From Gammaproteobacteria bacterium (lineage in GTDB: Bacteria; Pseudomonadota; Gammaproteobacteria; Chromatiales; Sedimenticolaceae): 9,466 nt of DNA. The position numbers and the translations under genes are program-made. Below are positions 1 to 6,279 of the stretch, one piece after another. Position 1 is the stretch's first letter. Each line of letters opens with the position of its first letter. The stretch is from NCBI GenBank assembly GCA_020445245.1, contig JAGRHB010000049.1, positions 1-9,466 on the forward strand, given 5' to 3'. The notes beneath the pieces were generated by a model. The model was not told the DNA's origin. It made no database searches and saw only the letters and a program-made list of their open reading frames with translations.

Positions 1-1166
1 CATTGAGCCCATTGCGGCGTGCCGGTGGCAATGCCGCATTGGGACTGGCGGCACTCGCACGTTACCCGCAGCTCACGCTGTTGCAGCTGGCAGGTTTCGG
101 CCTGGGTATCACGCTGCTCCTGCTGCTGGCCGTGGTCCGGGTCGACATCATCGACACCTGGCAGGGCAGCCTGCCCGAGCAGGCGCCGAATCATTTCCTG
201 ATCAACCTCCAGCCCGAGGAACGTGCGGCGCTGGCAAAATTGCTGCTGACGCGACAGATCGCCAATTCCGGTCTCTACGCCATGGCGCGTGCACGCCTGG
301 TTGCGATCGGCGACCGGCAGGTCGATCCGGAGGGCTACACGGACCTGCGTGCGCGTCGCCTCGCCGCGCGCGAGTTCAACCTCGGCTTCAGTGCCGACAT
401 GCAGCGCGACAACCGTATCCAGGCAGGGCGCTGGTGGGAGCCGGGCGAGCCGCCACAGGCGCAGTTTTCGGTCGAGGAAGGGCTGGCGAAGAGCCTCGGT
501 ATACAGTTCGGCGACACCTTGACCTTCGATGTGGCCGGCCAGACCGTGCGCGCGCCAGTCACCAGTCTGCGCTCGGTTGCCTGGGATTCCTTCAACGTGA
601 ACTTCTTCGTCGTCGCACCGCCGCAGATGGCGCTCGATCTGCCGGTCACCTATCTGTCCAGCCTGTATCTCGATGAGGCGTCGGAAGGGCTGACCCTCGA
701 GCTGGTGCAGCAGTTCCCCGCGGTCTCGGTGATCGACGTGCGCCCGATCCTGGCCCAGGTGCGTGCGATCATGGAACGCGGTGCCCTGGCCGTCGAGATG
801 GTCTTCGTATTCACGTTGCTCGCGGCGGCGCTGGTCAGTGTTGCGGCGGCGCAGGTGAGTCGTGATGAACGCGCTCGAGAGGTGGCGATCATGCGCACCC
901 TCGGGGCCTCGAGGCGACGCCTGCTGGGCGGCCTGCTGGCCGAGTTCGGTCTGCTGGGTTTGATCGGCGGCCTGCTGGCAGCGGGCCTGGCGAGCGTCAG
1001 CGGCTACGTGATAGCGGTCGAATTGTTCGAATTGCCGGGGCGCGTCAGTCCCGACGTGTGGTGGCTCGGCATCGGCGGCGGCACGCTGGTCGTCGGCCTG
1101 GTGGGTTGGCTGGCCACGCGCCGACTGCTTGGCGTACCACCGTTGCAGGTGCTTAACTCTGACTGA
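1..1166 (+). CDS. YbbP-type ABC transporter permease, FtsX/MacB fold (5' partial)
   Basis: This is the C-terminal part (about 387 codons) of an inner-membrane permease. The frame is open to the left edge and YbbP-like proteins are about 800 residues, so the TTG at base 3 is not a real start. Counting from it, a membrane helix at about residues 25-46 is followed by WQGSLPEQAPNHF, a stretch I associate with YbbP proteins, and then a periplasmic domain to about 258. The C-terminal FtsX domain has a helix at 260-285, the cytoplasmic coupling motif REVAIMRTLGA (292-302) and two more helices at about 307-333 and 352-372. Family members pair with an ATPase (YbbA/LolD type) and are thought to move or extract hydrophobic substrates rather than import solutes. 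That ATPase would be expected upstream, outside the window. The substrate is unknown. Family placement is firm; the YbbP subtype is likely. Confidence 0.9.
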   Translation, partial: LSPLRRAGGNAALGLAALARYPQLTLLQLAGFGLGITLLLLLAVVRVDIIDTWQGSLPEQAPNHFLINLQPEERAALAKLLLTRQIANSGLYAMARARLVAIGDRQVDPEGYTDLRARRLAAREFNLGFSADMQRDNRIQAGRWWEPGEPPQAQFSVEEGLAKSLGIQFGDTLTFDVAGQTVRAPVTSLRSVAWDSFNVNFFVVAPPQMALDLPVTYLSSLYLDEASEGLTLELVQQFPAVSVIDVRPILAQVRAIMERGALAVEMVFVFTLLAAALVSVAAAQVSRDERAREVAIMRTLGASRRRLLGGLLAEFGLLGLIGGLLAAGLASVSGYVIAVELFELPGRVSPDVWWLGIGGGTLVVGLVGWLATRRLLGVPPLQVLNSD

Positions 1167-1220
1167 CAATGTGTCGGTGGGAGTGGCAGGACCTGTGGGA
1201 GCCGGGCGGATGGCAAGTCG

Positions 1221-2090
1221 ATGATCGTGGAGTGTTTCGCCCGCCGTCTGATGGCGCCGTTTCAGGGTGTCCTGCAGGTCATCCGCGTCGGTGATGGCGA
1301 GGCCGAAAGCACAGACGGCGTCCACTGGGTGCTGTACGCGGCGCACCCCGACATACTTGCGCACTCGGGGCTTTCCGAAGTGCGCTTCGGCACCTGGACA
1401 GCCGATTCCGGTCTGCGCCGCGCGATGGTGCGCGGCACGGCCGCAGGCGACCTGATCGAGCGCATCGGCGAGCCGTTGATCGGGGCGCTGGAGGCGTTCG
1501 CCAGACAGACGCCGTTTCCACTGCAGGACCGTCGCGAGTACTGGCTGCTGGATGCACAGACGCGTGAGCCGCTGGTGCTGATCGACAGCCGCCTGTGTGA
1601 TGAGCCGGTCCCGCCGGCGGTGCAGCCGCGCTGGCTGCCGGGCAAGGCGGCAGCTGACGAGTTCGCCGGCCTCGCCGAACTCGAAGACCTGATCGCACAG
1701 CGTGCCGGCAGGCGCCCCATGGCCGAGTGGTTCGAGCGCGATGATGTCGGCGGCGGCAGCGCGGCACAGCGTGGCAGTCGTGCAGCGGGTTTTTTCCCCC
1801 GATTTCTGCTGACCACGGATTGGCCCGATCGGCGGCAGCGGGCCCTGGCCGAGGACTTCATAGACTGGTGGGCGCCGGCGTTGCTGCAGTTGCATCACTT
1901 CAGTGATGCCGAGCGTGTTCGCCTCGAGCGGGCAGCAGCGCGTCGCGCATCGGCGCTGGCGCGCCTGTTTCGCCTGTACCCCAAGACCATGGACGAGCGC
2001 CTGATCCGCGTCGCCCGCGTGCAGGCGCGGATGCAGTCTTCACACGAGAACATCGCCCACTACGAGGAGCCGTTTCTTTGGTCGGAGTGA
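1221..2090 (+). CDS. Conserved-looking hypothetical protein, cotranscribed with tmcA
   Basis: I do not recognise this 289-residue protein. It has no signal peptide or membrane helix, so it is probably cytoplasmic. The N-terminal half (about 1-125) is mixed alpha/beta, with a GVHWVLYAAHPD stretch (33-44), FGTWTADSGLRRAMVRG (56-72) and YWLLDAQT (107-114). The C-terminal part is Arg-rich and helical, with tryptophans at DFIDWW (212-217) and a basic segment, RRASALARLFRLYPKTMDER (241-260). The ATG at 1221 is the first start in a frame that opens after the permease stop. Its only SD-like stretch is a weak GGCGGA at 1205-1210, and an ATG at 1251 is a possible alternative. The gene lies 54 bp after the permease and overlaps tmcA by 13 bases, so coupled expression with tmcA is likely. 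A role linked to tRNA modification would be guesswork. Codon use looks like its neighbours, so it is very probably a real gene. Confidence 0.8.
   Translation: MIVECFARRLMAPFQGVLQVIRVGDGEAESTDGVHWVLYAAHPDILAHSGLSEVRFGTWTADSGLRRAMVRGTAAGDLIERIGEPLIGALEAFARQTPFPLQDRREYWLLDAQTREPLVLIDSRLCDEPVPPAVQPRWLPGKAAADEFAGLAELEDLIAQRAGRRPMAEWFERDDVGGGSAAQRGSRAAGFFPRFLLTTDWPDRRQRALAEDFIDWWAPALLQLHHFSDAERVRLERAAARRASALARLFRLYPKTMDERLIRVARVQARMQSSHENIAHYEEPFLWSE
2064..2069 (+). promoter_or_regulatory. Ribosome binding site deciding the tmcA start
   Basis: GAGGAG lies inside the end of the preceding gene and is 8 nt from the TTG at 2078. The in-frame GTG at 2087, whose GTGA overlaps the upstream TGA, would be 17 nt away, which is too far. 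The spacing favours TTG 2078, although GTG 2087 remains possible through translational coupling. Confidence 0.55.
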
Positions 2091-4168
2091 GCCTGCCGGC
2101 ACACAGGCGTCTGCTGCTGCTTGCCGGTGACCAGGCATGGGGTGAGGGCTGGGTAAGGCACCAGCTCGGCGTCGAAGATCTTGCAGACACGCTGTGGATC
2201 GCGTCGACTGCTGGTCCGGGTGTGGAGCCCGTGCCAGCACACGAAGTGGTACAGCGTCTGGGCAGTGAGTGCCGCCTCCTGGTGGTAAATGCGCACCAGG
2301 GTTTCAATCCCGACGCCTTCGCCGCCGCGCTGGGCACACTGCGTGGCGGCGGTGATTGCGTGGTACTGGCGCCGTCAATGCAGAGCTGGCCGTCGTTCGA
2401 AGACCCGGACAAGGTGCGTTTTGCCGCCTATCCGCACGAGGTCGGCGATATGCCGGGGCATTTCCTTGGGCGCCTGTGCGGTCTATGGCGTGAGGCACCG
2501 GCGGTGCATATCGTCACGCCGGATTCGTCGATCACCCTGCGCATGGCGCCATCTGTTGCGGCTCCATTCCATTTGAGTAACGACCAGGCGGCCGCGGTCG
2601 CCGCCGTGGAGCGTGTCGCTCATGGGCATGCGAGGCGCCCGCTGGTGCTCACCGCCGATCGCGGCCGTGGGAAATCGACCGTCCTGGGTATTGCGGCCGC
2701 CCGGTTGCTGATGGCCGGGTTGCCGCGGATCACCGTGGTGGCCCCGCACCGTGCCGCGGCGACGACGTTGTTTCGGCATGCGATGGCGCATGCCGGGGAG
2801 ATGCCGCAGGGGGTCAAAGACGTGACGATCGGCGCCGGGCGGCTGTGTTTCCGCCTCCCCGCTGACTGCCTGGCGGAGGTGCCGGACAGTCTTGGGCTGG
2901 TGATGGTCGACGAGGCGGCGGCTATCCCGGTCAGTGTGCTGGCGAAGTTGCTCGATCACCACAACCGGCTGGTGTTTGCGTCGACCGTGCACGGCTACGA
3001 GGGCAGTGGACGTGGATTCGAGCTGCGCTTCAGATCCACGCTGGAGCGGCTGATGCCGCAGTGGAGGGGGATGCAACTGACGCAGCCGTTGCGTTGGCCT
3101 GCAGACGACCCCTTGGAGCTGCTGCTCAATCGCACTTTTGTGCTCGATGTCGACCTGGGCAGTGCGACCGATGCGCAGGATGCCGAAATAGGGATCGACA
3201 AGATCGACCAGCAGCAACTCGCCGCCGACGAACCCTTGCTGCGTCGCGTGTTCGGCCTGCTGGTGAATGCGCATTACCAGACGCGTCCCTCCGATCTGCG
3301 CCAGCTGCTCGACAACCCGGACGTGCACCTGTGGCTTGCACGTCGTGGCGATACGGTGTCCGGCGTGCTGCTGGCGGTCACGGAGGGCGGGTTTGACGCA
3401 CCGATGGCCGCCCAGGTACTCGATGGTGGGCGCCGCCCGCGTGGTCACCTGTTGGCGCAGTCGCTGGCGGTGCATGCCGGGCTCGATGACTGCCTCGCGC
3501 AGCGTGTACTGCGTGTTCAGCGTATCGCAGTACACCCGGCGCAGCGGCGGTGCGGTATCGGTGGTCGTCTGTTGGATGCCGCGGCGCAATGGGGCAGTGC
3601 ACGGGCCAAGGACCTGCTCGGGTGTACCTTCGGCATCGAGGGCGCACTGCTCGGCTTCTGGCGGGCGTCCGGGTTTGCCCCGGTGCGTCTCGGCGTGCGG
3701 GTCGATCCCGCCAGTGCAGCGCATTCGCTGTTCATGCTGCGCGGCCTCAGCGGGCGTGGCTGCGCGCTTGCGCGGCTCGCCGGCGACCGTTTTCTCCAGG
3801 CATTGCCCTGGTCGCTCGGGGCCGGCCTGCAGGCCCTGGACAGCCACCTGGCGTGCCTGCTGTTGCGGGGGCGTGACTGTACCGATCTGCCATTGACCGC
3901 GGATGACCGGGTCGCCATCGGGCGTGTCGCCGGCGGCGCAAGGCTGCCGGCGACCGCCGACGCGGTGCTGTGGCGGACAGTGGTCAGACTGGCGGCGCGT
4001 GCCGACAGCGATGCCGACAGTCTTGCACCTCTGGTTGCCTGGCATTTGCAGCACCGCACTGCTGTGCAGATCTGTGCCGGTTTTGCACTCTGCGGGCGCG
4101 ACGCAATGGGGGGCCATCTGCGCCACGTGCTCGCTCACCACGGGGAAGCCTTTCTGTACGACGGTTGA
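2078..4168 (+). CDS. tmcA: tRNA(Met) cytidine acetyltransferase TmcA
   Basis: TmcA forms N4-acetylcytidine at wobble position 34 of elongator tRNA(Met), using acetyl-CoA and ATP or GTP hydrolysis, and so prevents misreading of AUA codons. The 696 residues are slightly longer than E. coli TmcA (about 670). The domains follow the family order: an N-terminal Rossmann-like DUF1726 region (about 1-165), an RNA-helicase-like ATPase, a GNAT acetyltransferase region (about 380-530) and a C-terminal tRNA-binding region. Walker A is ADRGRGKST at 193-201 (Lys199). Walker B is VMVDEAAAIP at 275-284 (Asp278, Glu279). The acetyl-CoA loop is VQRIAVHPAQRRCGIGG at 480-496. All key motifs look intact. The TTG start at 2078 is chosen because GAGGAG lies 8 nt upstream; GTG 2087 is the alternative. 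The gene overlaps the upstream unknown gene, suggesting translational coupling. Confidence 0.95.
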   Translation: MVGVSLPAHRRLLLLAGDQAWGEGWVRHQLGVEDLADTLWIASTAGPGVEPVPAHEVVQRLGSECRLLVVNAHQGFNPDAFAAALGTLRGGGDCVVLAPSMQSWPSFEDPDKVRFAAYPHEVGDMPGHFLGRLCGLWREAPAVHIVTPDSSITLRMAPSVAAPFHLSNDQAAAVAAVERVAHGHARRPLVLTADRGRGKSTVLGIAAARLLMAGLPRITVVAPHRAAATTLFRHAMAHAGEMPQGVKDVTIGAGRLCFRLPADCLAEVPDSLGLVMVDEAAAIPVSVLAKLLDHHNRLVFASTVHGYEGSGRGFELRFRSTLERLMPQWRGMQLTQPLRWPADDPLELLLNRTFVLDVDLGSATDAQDAEIGIDKIDQQQLAADEPLLRRVFGLLVNAHYQTRPSDLRQLLDNPDVHLWLARRGDTVSGVLLAVTEGGFDAPMAAQVLDGGRRPRGHLLAQSLAVHAGLDDCLAQRVLRVQRIAVHPAQRRCGIGGRLLDAAAQWGSARAKDLLGCTFGIEGALLGFWRASGFAPVRLGVRVDPASAAHSLFMLRGLSGRGCALARLAGDRFLQALPWSLGAGLQALDSHLACLLLRGRDCTDLPLTADDRVAIGRVAGGARLPATADAVLWRTVVRLAARADSDADSLAPLVAWHLQHRTAVQICAGFALCGRDAMGGHLRHVLAHHGEAFLYDG

Positions 4169-4193
4169 CGGAGGTGCACCCGCAACCTAAATT
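4165..4193 (+). promoter_or_regulatory. Predicted sigma-70 promoter for bcp
   Basis: TTGACG (4165-4170, five of six matches to the -35 consensus) is followed after exactly 17 bases by TAAATT (4188-4193, four of six matches to -10). Transcription would begin near 4200, about 25 bases before the bcp start codon. The -35 box overlaps the tmcA stop codon (TGA at 4166-4168). The A/T-rich 4186-4213 stretch stands out in this GC-rich window. This was read by eye and no transcript evidence is available. Confidence 0.55.
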
Positions 4194-4212
4194 CGCGCAA
4201 AACACAACCACA

Positions 4213-4220
4213 AGAGGAGG
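4213..4220 (+). promoter_or_regulatory. Strong ribosome binding site of bcp
   Basis: AGAGGAGG lies 5 nt before the ATG at 4226. It is the best Shine-Dalgarno match in the window and suggests high-level translation of the peroxidase. Confidence 0.8.
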
Positions 4221-4225
4221 TTCAG

Positions 4226-4687
4226 ATGCTGAATGCTGGAGACCAGGCGCCCGAGTTCGTTCTGCCGGATGCCGACATGACGATGACCGATTCAGCGAGC
4301 CTCAGCGGCAAACCCTATGTCGTGTATTTCTATCCCAAGGACGACACCCCTGGCTGTACGATGGAGGGCATCGAGTTCACCGAGCTGATGAGTGAATTCG
4401 AGGCGCTCGGGGTCGCCGTGGTCGGGGTGAGCAAAGACACCTGTGTCAGCCATGCGGCGTTCCGCGACAAGTACGGCCTGAGTATCCAGTTGGTTGCCGA
4501 CGTCGAAGGACAGTTGTGCGATGCCTATGGTGTATGGCAGGAAAAAGAAAAGAACGGCGAGAAAAAGATGGGCATCGTGCGTTCGACCTTCATCGTCGGG
4601 GCCGACGGCAGCATCCGTCATGCCTTGTACGACGTGAAGCCCAAGGGCCACGCCGAACAGGTCCTCGAGCTGGTACGTGCACTCTGA
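4226..4687 (+). CDS. bcp: Thioredoxin-dependent thiol peroxidase, BCP/PrxQ family
   Basis: This cytoplasmic peroxiredoxin reduces hydrogen peroxide and organic hydroperoxides, with electrons normally supplied by thioredoxin. The 153 residues match the family length (about 150-160). The active-site segment is FYPKDDTPGCT (35-45), with peroxidatic Cys44 and the conserved Thr41 and Pro37. Arg119, in GIVRSTFIV, matches the conserved active-site arginine. The resolving cysteine that E. coli BCP carries five residues after the peroxidatic one is absent: Ile49 is there instead. The remaining cysteines are Cys73, at the start of the SKDTCVSHAAF helix, and Cys98, in the family-typical QLCDAYGVW. The protein may use Cys73 as an atypical resolving residue or act as a 1-Cys enzyme. 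It has its own likely promoter and a strong SD, lies 57 bp after tmcA, and converges with the CBS-domain gene across 42 bp. Confidence 0.94.
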   Translation: MLNAGDQAPEFVLPDADMTMTDSASLSGKPYVVYFYPKDDTPGCTMEGIEFTELMSEFEALGVAVVGVSKDTCVSHAAFRDKYGLSIQLVADVEGQLCDAYGVWQEKEKNGEKKMGIVRSTFIVGADGSIRHALYDVKPKGHAEQVLELVRAL

Positions 4688-4729
4688 CGGCGCGCGGCAG
4701 CGCAACGCTTGTGGGTTGCCGGATCCACC

Positions 4730-5137
4730 TCACTCCAGCAGTTTTTTCATGCCCTTGATCACGATATCGGCGTAACTGACGATGCCGATCACTTCGCGGT
4801 TCTCGACCACGGCTGCGCGGTTGAGCTGATAGCGCTCGAACAGGCGTGCGCAGTAACGGATATCCATGTCCGGATCGACGCCGATCAGCGGCTTGTTCAT
4901 GATCTCGTAGACATTGACCCGCTCTGCCGCGCGGTTCTTGGCCAGCACACCTGTGGCGATATCTTCGAGTTCGACGATCCCATATTCGTCCTCGTCGTTG
5001 CGCTTTCGTACCACCAGCGCCTTGGTGTCGATGTGTTTCATATCACGCAATGCATCGGCCACGGTTGCCAGGCCGTCGACCACGTCGAATTCGACCTTCA
5101 TGACGTCGCGCACCCGGACCAGCTCGAGTTTGCTCAT
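4730..5137 (-). CDS. Two-CBS-domain protein (Bateman module)
   Basis: This 135-residue soluble protein consists almost wholly of a CBS pair, a fold that binds adenosine nucleotides (AMP, ADP, ATP, SAM) and regulates partner enzymes, channels or transporters. CBS1 spans about residues 7-65 (VRDVMKVEF at the start, GIVELEDI at 53-60). CBS2 spans about 75-130 (VYEIMNKPLIGV at the start, GIVSYADI at 118-125). CBS2 has the typical ligand-binding G-x-x-S-x-x-D pattern (Gly118, Ser121, Asp124). CBS1 has Glu56 where Ser/Thr is usual, so the two sites may differ. There is no other domain, so it must act on a separate protein. Its ATG overlaps the PII-like stop as ATGA, and GAGGA lies just upstream. 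It is the last gene of the DUF1538 unit, which makes the membrane pair the most likely target; that is inference. No clear terminator hairpin follows. Confidence 0.92.
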   Translation of the reverse strand: MSKLELVRVRDVMKVEFDVVDGLATVADALRDMKHIDTKALVVRKRNDEDEYGIVELEDIATGVLAKNRAAERVNVYEIMNKPLIGVDPDMDIRYCARLFERYQLNRAAVVENREVIGIVSYADIVIKGMKKLLE

Positions 5138-5484
5138 ATCTCTTCCTCTACAAGTTCATGGAGTTTGGCCACTTGGCCAGTGACGCCGACTGCGTCCTCG
5201 ACGTCGATCTGAATTGCGATGCCGGAGCCCGGTCTGGATTCGAACTCGCCGGCACTTGCGATTTCTTCGAGGATCTGGCGGGCCAGATGCTCCTCGACCA
5301 GAAACAGCAGCATGTCACGTTGAGTGTCGAGCGACAGGCCGAAGAACGTCTTTGCCTCGTTCAACCCCTCACCGCGGGCGTTGTTGATCACCGTGGCGCC
5401 GGTCGCGCCGGCACTGCGCGCGGATTTGAGTACCGCGTCGGTCTTGTCGTCGTTGACGAATGCGATCAGGAGTTTGAAGTGCAT
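5134..5484 (-). CDS. PII-like (nitrogen-regulatory PII family) signalling protein
   Basis: This 116-residue cytoplasmic protein looks like a divergent member of the trimeric PII superfamily, which binds nucleotides and small effectors and controls transporters or enzymes. Support comes from its length and its pattern: strand KLLIAFVNDDKTD (4-16), helix to Gly26, ATVINNARGEG (30-40) leading to a T-loop-like region (41-54), a strand LLFLVEE (59-65), a helix to about 79, and a B-loop-like PGSGIAIQIDV (85-95) near the end. Classic GlnB/GlnK features are missing: I see no Tyr at the uridylylation position and no TGKIGDGK-type B-loop. It is therefore not a GlnB orthologue, and uridylylation is unlikely. 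The ATG at 5484 has AGGAG 8 nt upstream, overlapping the stop of the preceding DUF1538 gene. It overlaps the CBS gene by ATGA. Together these suggest it regulates the DUF1538 proteins. Confidence 0.84.
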   Translation of the reverse strand: MHFKLLIAFVNDDKTDAVLKSARSAGATGATVINNARGEGLNEAKTFFGLSLDTQRDMLLFLVEEHLARQILEEIASAGEFESRPGSGIAIQIDVEDAVGVTGQVAKLHELVEEEI

Positions 5485-5492
5485 GGAAAAGG

Positions 5493-5497
5493 CTCCT
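5493..5497 (-). promoter_or_regulatory. Ribosome binding site of the PII-like gene, overlapping the upstream stop
   Basis: On the minus strand AGGAG reads directly out of the TGA of the upstream DUF1538 gene (TGAGGAG) and stands 8 nt before the ATG at 5484. A terminating ribosome would expose it, so the PII-like gene is probably translationally coupled to the membrane gene. Confidence 0.7.
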
Positions 5498-6279
5498 CAG
5501 TGGGATTGGCCCGCCTGCCTGGCGCGCCATTCGGACAGCTGGGCATAGGCCATCACGGTCATCATCGGGAACAGGCTGGCAAAGGCGATCAGGCCGAAGC
5601 CGTCGAGCAGTGCACTGCGTCCCGGCACTGTGCTGGCGAGGCCGAGACCGAGTGCGGCGACCAAGGGTACCGTGACGGTCGAGGTCGTGACACCGCCTGA
5701 GTCATAGGCAAGCGCAATGATGATCCGCGGCGCGAAATAGGTCTGGACGACCACGACGATATAGCCGGCGATGATGTACCCGTGCAGCGGCGTGCCGGTC
5801 ACTATTCGGAAGGTGCCGAGTGCGATGCCGATCGCGACCCCCAGGGCCACGGCCACACGAAGGCCCATTACGCTGATACTGCCGGCCGAGACCTGGTGGG
5901 CCTTGATTGCGACCGCCAGCAGCGATGGCTCGGCGATCGTGGTCGAAAAGCCGATCGCGAAGGCGAACAGGTAGACCCAGTAGTAGTCCCACCAGTTGAA
6001 TGCTGCCACATGGTGGGTGACGTCGGCGATGAATGCCGGATCGGTGAGCTGCGCGGCCATCAGCTTGCCCAGGGGGAACAGCGCCAGCTCCAGCCCCTCG
6101 AGAAAGAAGGCGAGACCGACCAGCACATAAACGAATCCCAGCAACACGCGACTGAGCCGCGGTATTGGCTTGCGCAATACCAGCAGCTGAAAGCCGAAGA
6201 TCGTCAGCGCTATTGGCAGAACATCGGTGACGGTGTCCAGCAGGGTCTGAAGCAACTCGATGAAGGGACCTGTCGACAC
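5497..6279 (-). CDS. DUF1538 family multi-pass membrane protein (second copy)
   Basis: This 260-residue inner-membrane protein has about six to seven hydrophobic segments and belongs to DUF1538, a family of unknown function usually annotated as a putative permease. Conserved blocks shared with its upstream paralogue are GLELALFPLG (62-71), GFSTTIAEPSL (110-120), [15 protein letters not shown] (191-205) and [14 protein letters not shown] (226-239). The charged residues Glu64, Glu117 and Asp193, buried in hydrophobic stretches, are candidates for ion or substrate contacts. A loop unlike that of the paralogue (about 78-99, rich in His, Trp and Tyr) separates the second and third hydrophobic regions. 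The C-terminal tail is polar (SEWRARQAGQSH). The start is a GTG directly abutting the TGA of the upstream gene, and the N-termini of the two copies align well from there. The substrate is unknown. In other genomes the two units may occur as one fused protein, from memory. Confidence 0.92.
   Translation of the reverse strand: MSTGPFIELLQTLLDTVTDVLPIALTIFGFQLLVLRKPIPRLSRVLLGFVYVLVGLAFFLEGLELALFPLGKLMAAQLTDPAFIADVTHHVAAFNWWDYYWVYLFAFAIGFSTTIAEPSLLAVAIKAHQVSAGSISVMGLRVAVALGVAIGIALGTFRIVTGTPLHGYIIAGYIVVVVQTYFAPRIIIALAYDSGGVTTSTVTVPLVAALGLGLASTVPGRSALLDGFGLIAFASLFPMMTVMAYAQLSEWRARQAGQSH

Noticed and set aside
3..5. TTG at base 3 as the start of the permease
   Set aside because: The frame is open to the window edge and the protein would lack the N-terminal half of the YbbP family. 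The gene simply continues upstream.
2483..4141. Long minus-strand open frame (552 codons) inside tmcA
   Set aside because: It is fully antisense to a gene with intact TmcA motifs. The translation is rich in Arg, Gln and His with no domain pattern, as expected for a shadow frame in GC-rich DNA.
4688..4729. Possible bidirectional terminator between bcp and the CBS gene
   Set aside because: Only a 5-bp GCAAC/GTTGC stem with an 8-base loop and no T-run on either strand could be found.
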